Made by a program: the position numbers and the translations under genes. This document shows positions 63,990 to 64,000 of a DNA stretch of 64,000 nt, piece after piece (position 1 is the stretch's first letter; every line of letters begins with the position of its first letter). Source of the DNA: an uncultured Rothia sp. (GTDB taxonomy: Bacteria > Actinomycetota > Actinomycetes > Actinomycetales > Micrococcaceae). The notes below the pieces were generated by a model, which worked only from the letters and a program-made list of their open reading frames with translations, ran no database searches and was not told where the DNA came from. The stretch is taken from assembly GCA_946221065.1 (NCBI GenBank), contig CAMIIO010000002.1, forward strand, positions 124,001-188,000. Direction: 5' to 3'.

Positions 63990-64000
63990 TATCCCCTACA

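Overview
The window looks like chromosomal DNA of a moderate-GC actinobacterium of the Micrococcaceae, most probably Rothia. This is inferred from the actinobacterial-only families DUF3073 and DUF3027, a perfect HspR/HAIR operator at clpB, a DtxR/IdeR regulator with canonical metal ligands, a PhoP-like response regulator, and a repeated Tat-signal family. No database search was possible, so the genus is a judgement.

Layout. 0-2 kb: end of a cation/proton antiporter, then a Tat-signal exported protein whose promoter spacer carries a G10 tract. 2-8 kb: lactate use, with lutABC divergent from lctP and a FadR-type regulator, and an LldR-like operator in between. 8-11.5 kb: purC, purD, aquaporin. 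11.6-15.3 kb: a TetR/MMPL pair. 15.3-16.7 kb: an AbiEi/DUF559 gene between inverted copies of palindrome A. 16.7-21.6 kb: asparaginase, SCP-like protein, purF-purM. 22-24 kb: DUF3073 and a second AbiEi/DUF559 gene between copies of palindrome B. 24-32 kb: sirtuin, NAD-binding protein, clpB, HAD hydrolase, Dps, and a ferritin-VIT1 transporter behind a probable Mn riboswitch. 32.6-36.6 kb: four Tat-signal paralogues, two of them broken. 36.8-39.6 kb: a RloA/RloB-like putative defence operon between copies of palindrome C. 39.6-42.7 kb: sucCD and an orphan SoxG-like protein. 43-48 kb: CAP-domain secreted protein, UvrD/PcrA helicase, membrane protein. 48.2-49.8 kb: a third AbiEi/DUF559 gene broken by an in-frame stop, palindrome D, and tRNA-Arg(CCU) with partial tRNA copies on both sides. 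50-64 kb: c-di-AMP-riboswitch-controlled NlpC/P60, carnitine acyltransferase family protein, IdeR, serC, MFS exporter, DUF3027, PhoPR, WXG100 protein, RNase HI fusion, isochorismate synthase, TetR.

Most interesting structure: accessory genes (three AbiEi-like wHTH + DUF559 nuclease-fold proteins and one RloAB pair) each sit between, or next to, copies of a long palindrome private to that module (families A, B, C, D). The palindromes abut or include the stop codon in three of four cases. All three AbiEi/DUF559 genes also have a DnaA-box-like box, AGTTWTCCAYAG, 49-51 nt before the chosen start codon. This resembles a REP/RAYT-type pairing of a nuclease with its own palindrome, or cassettes that insert at hairpins. 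Neither explanation is proven here.

The second theme is switching of Tat-signal surface proteins: one has a poly-G tract filling an exactly 17-nt promoter spacer, one is out of frame at a G6 tract in the signal peptide, and one is a multiply damaged pseudogene.
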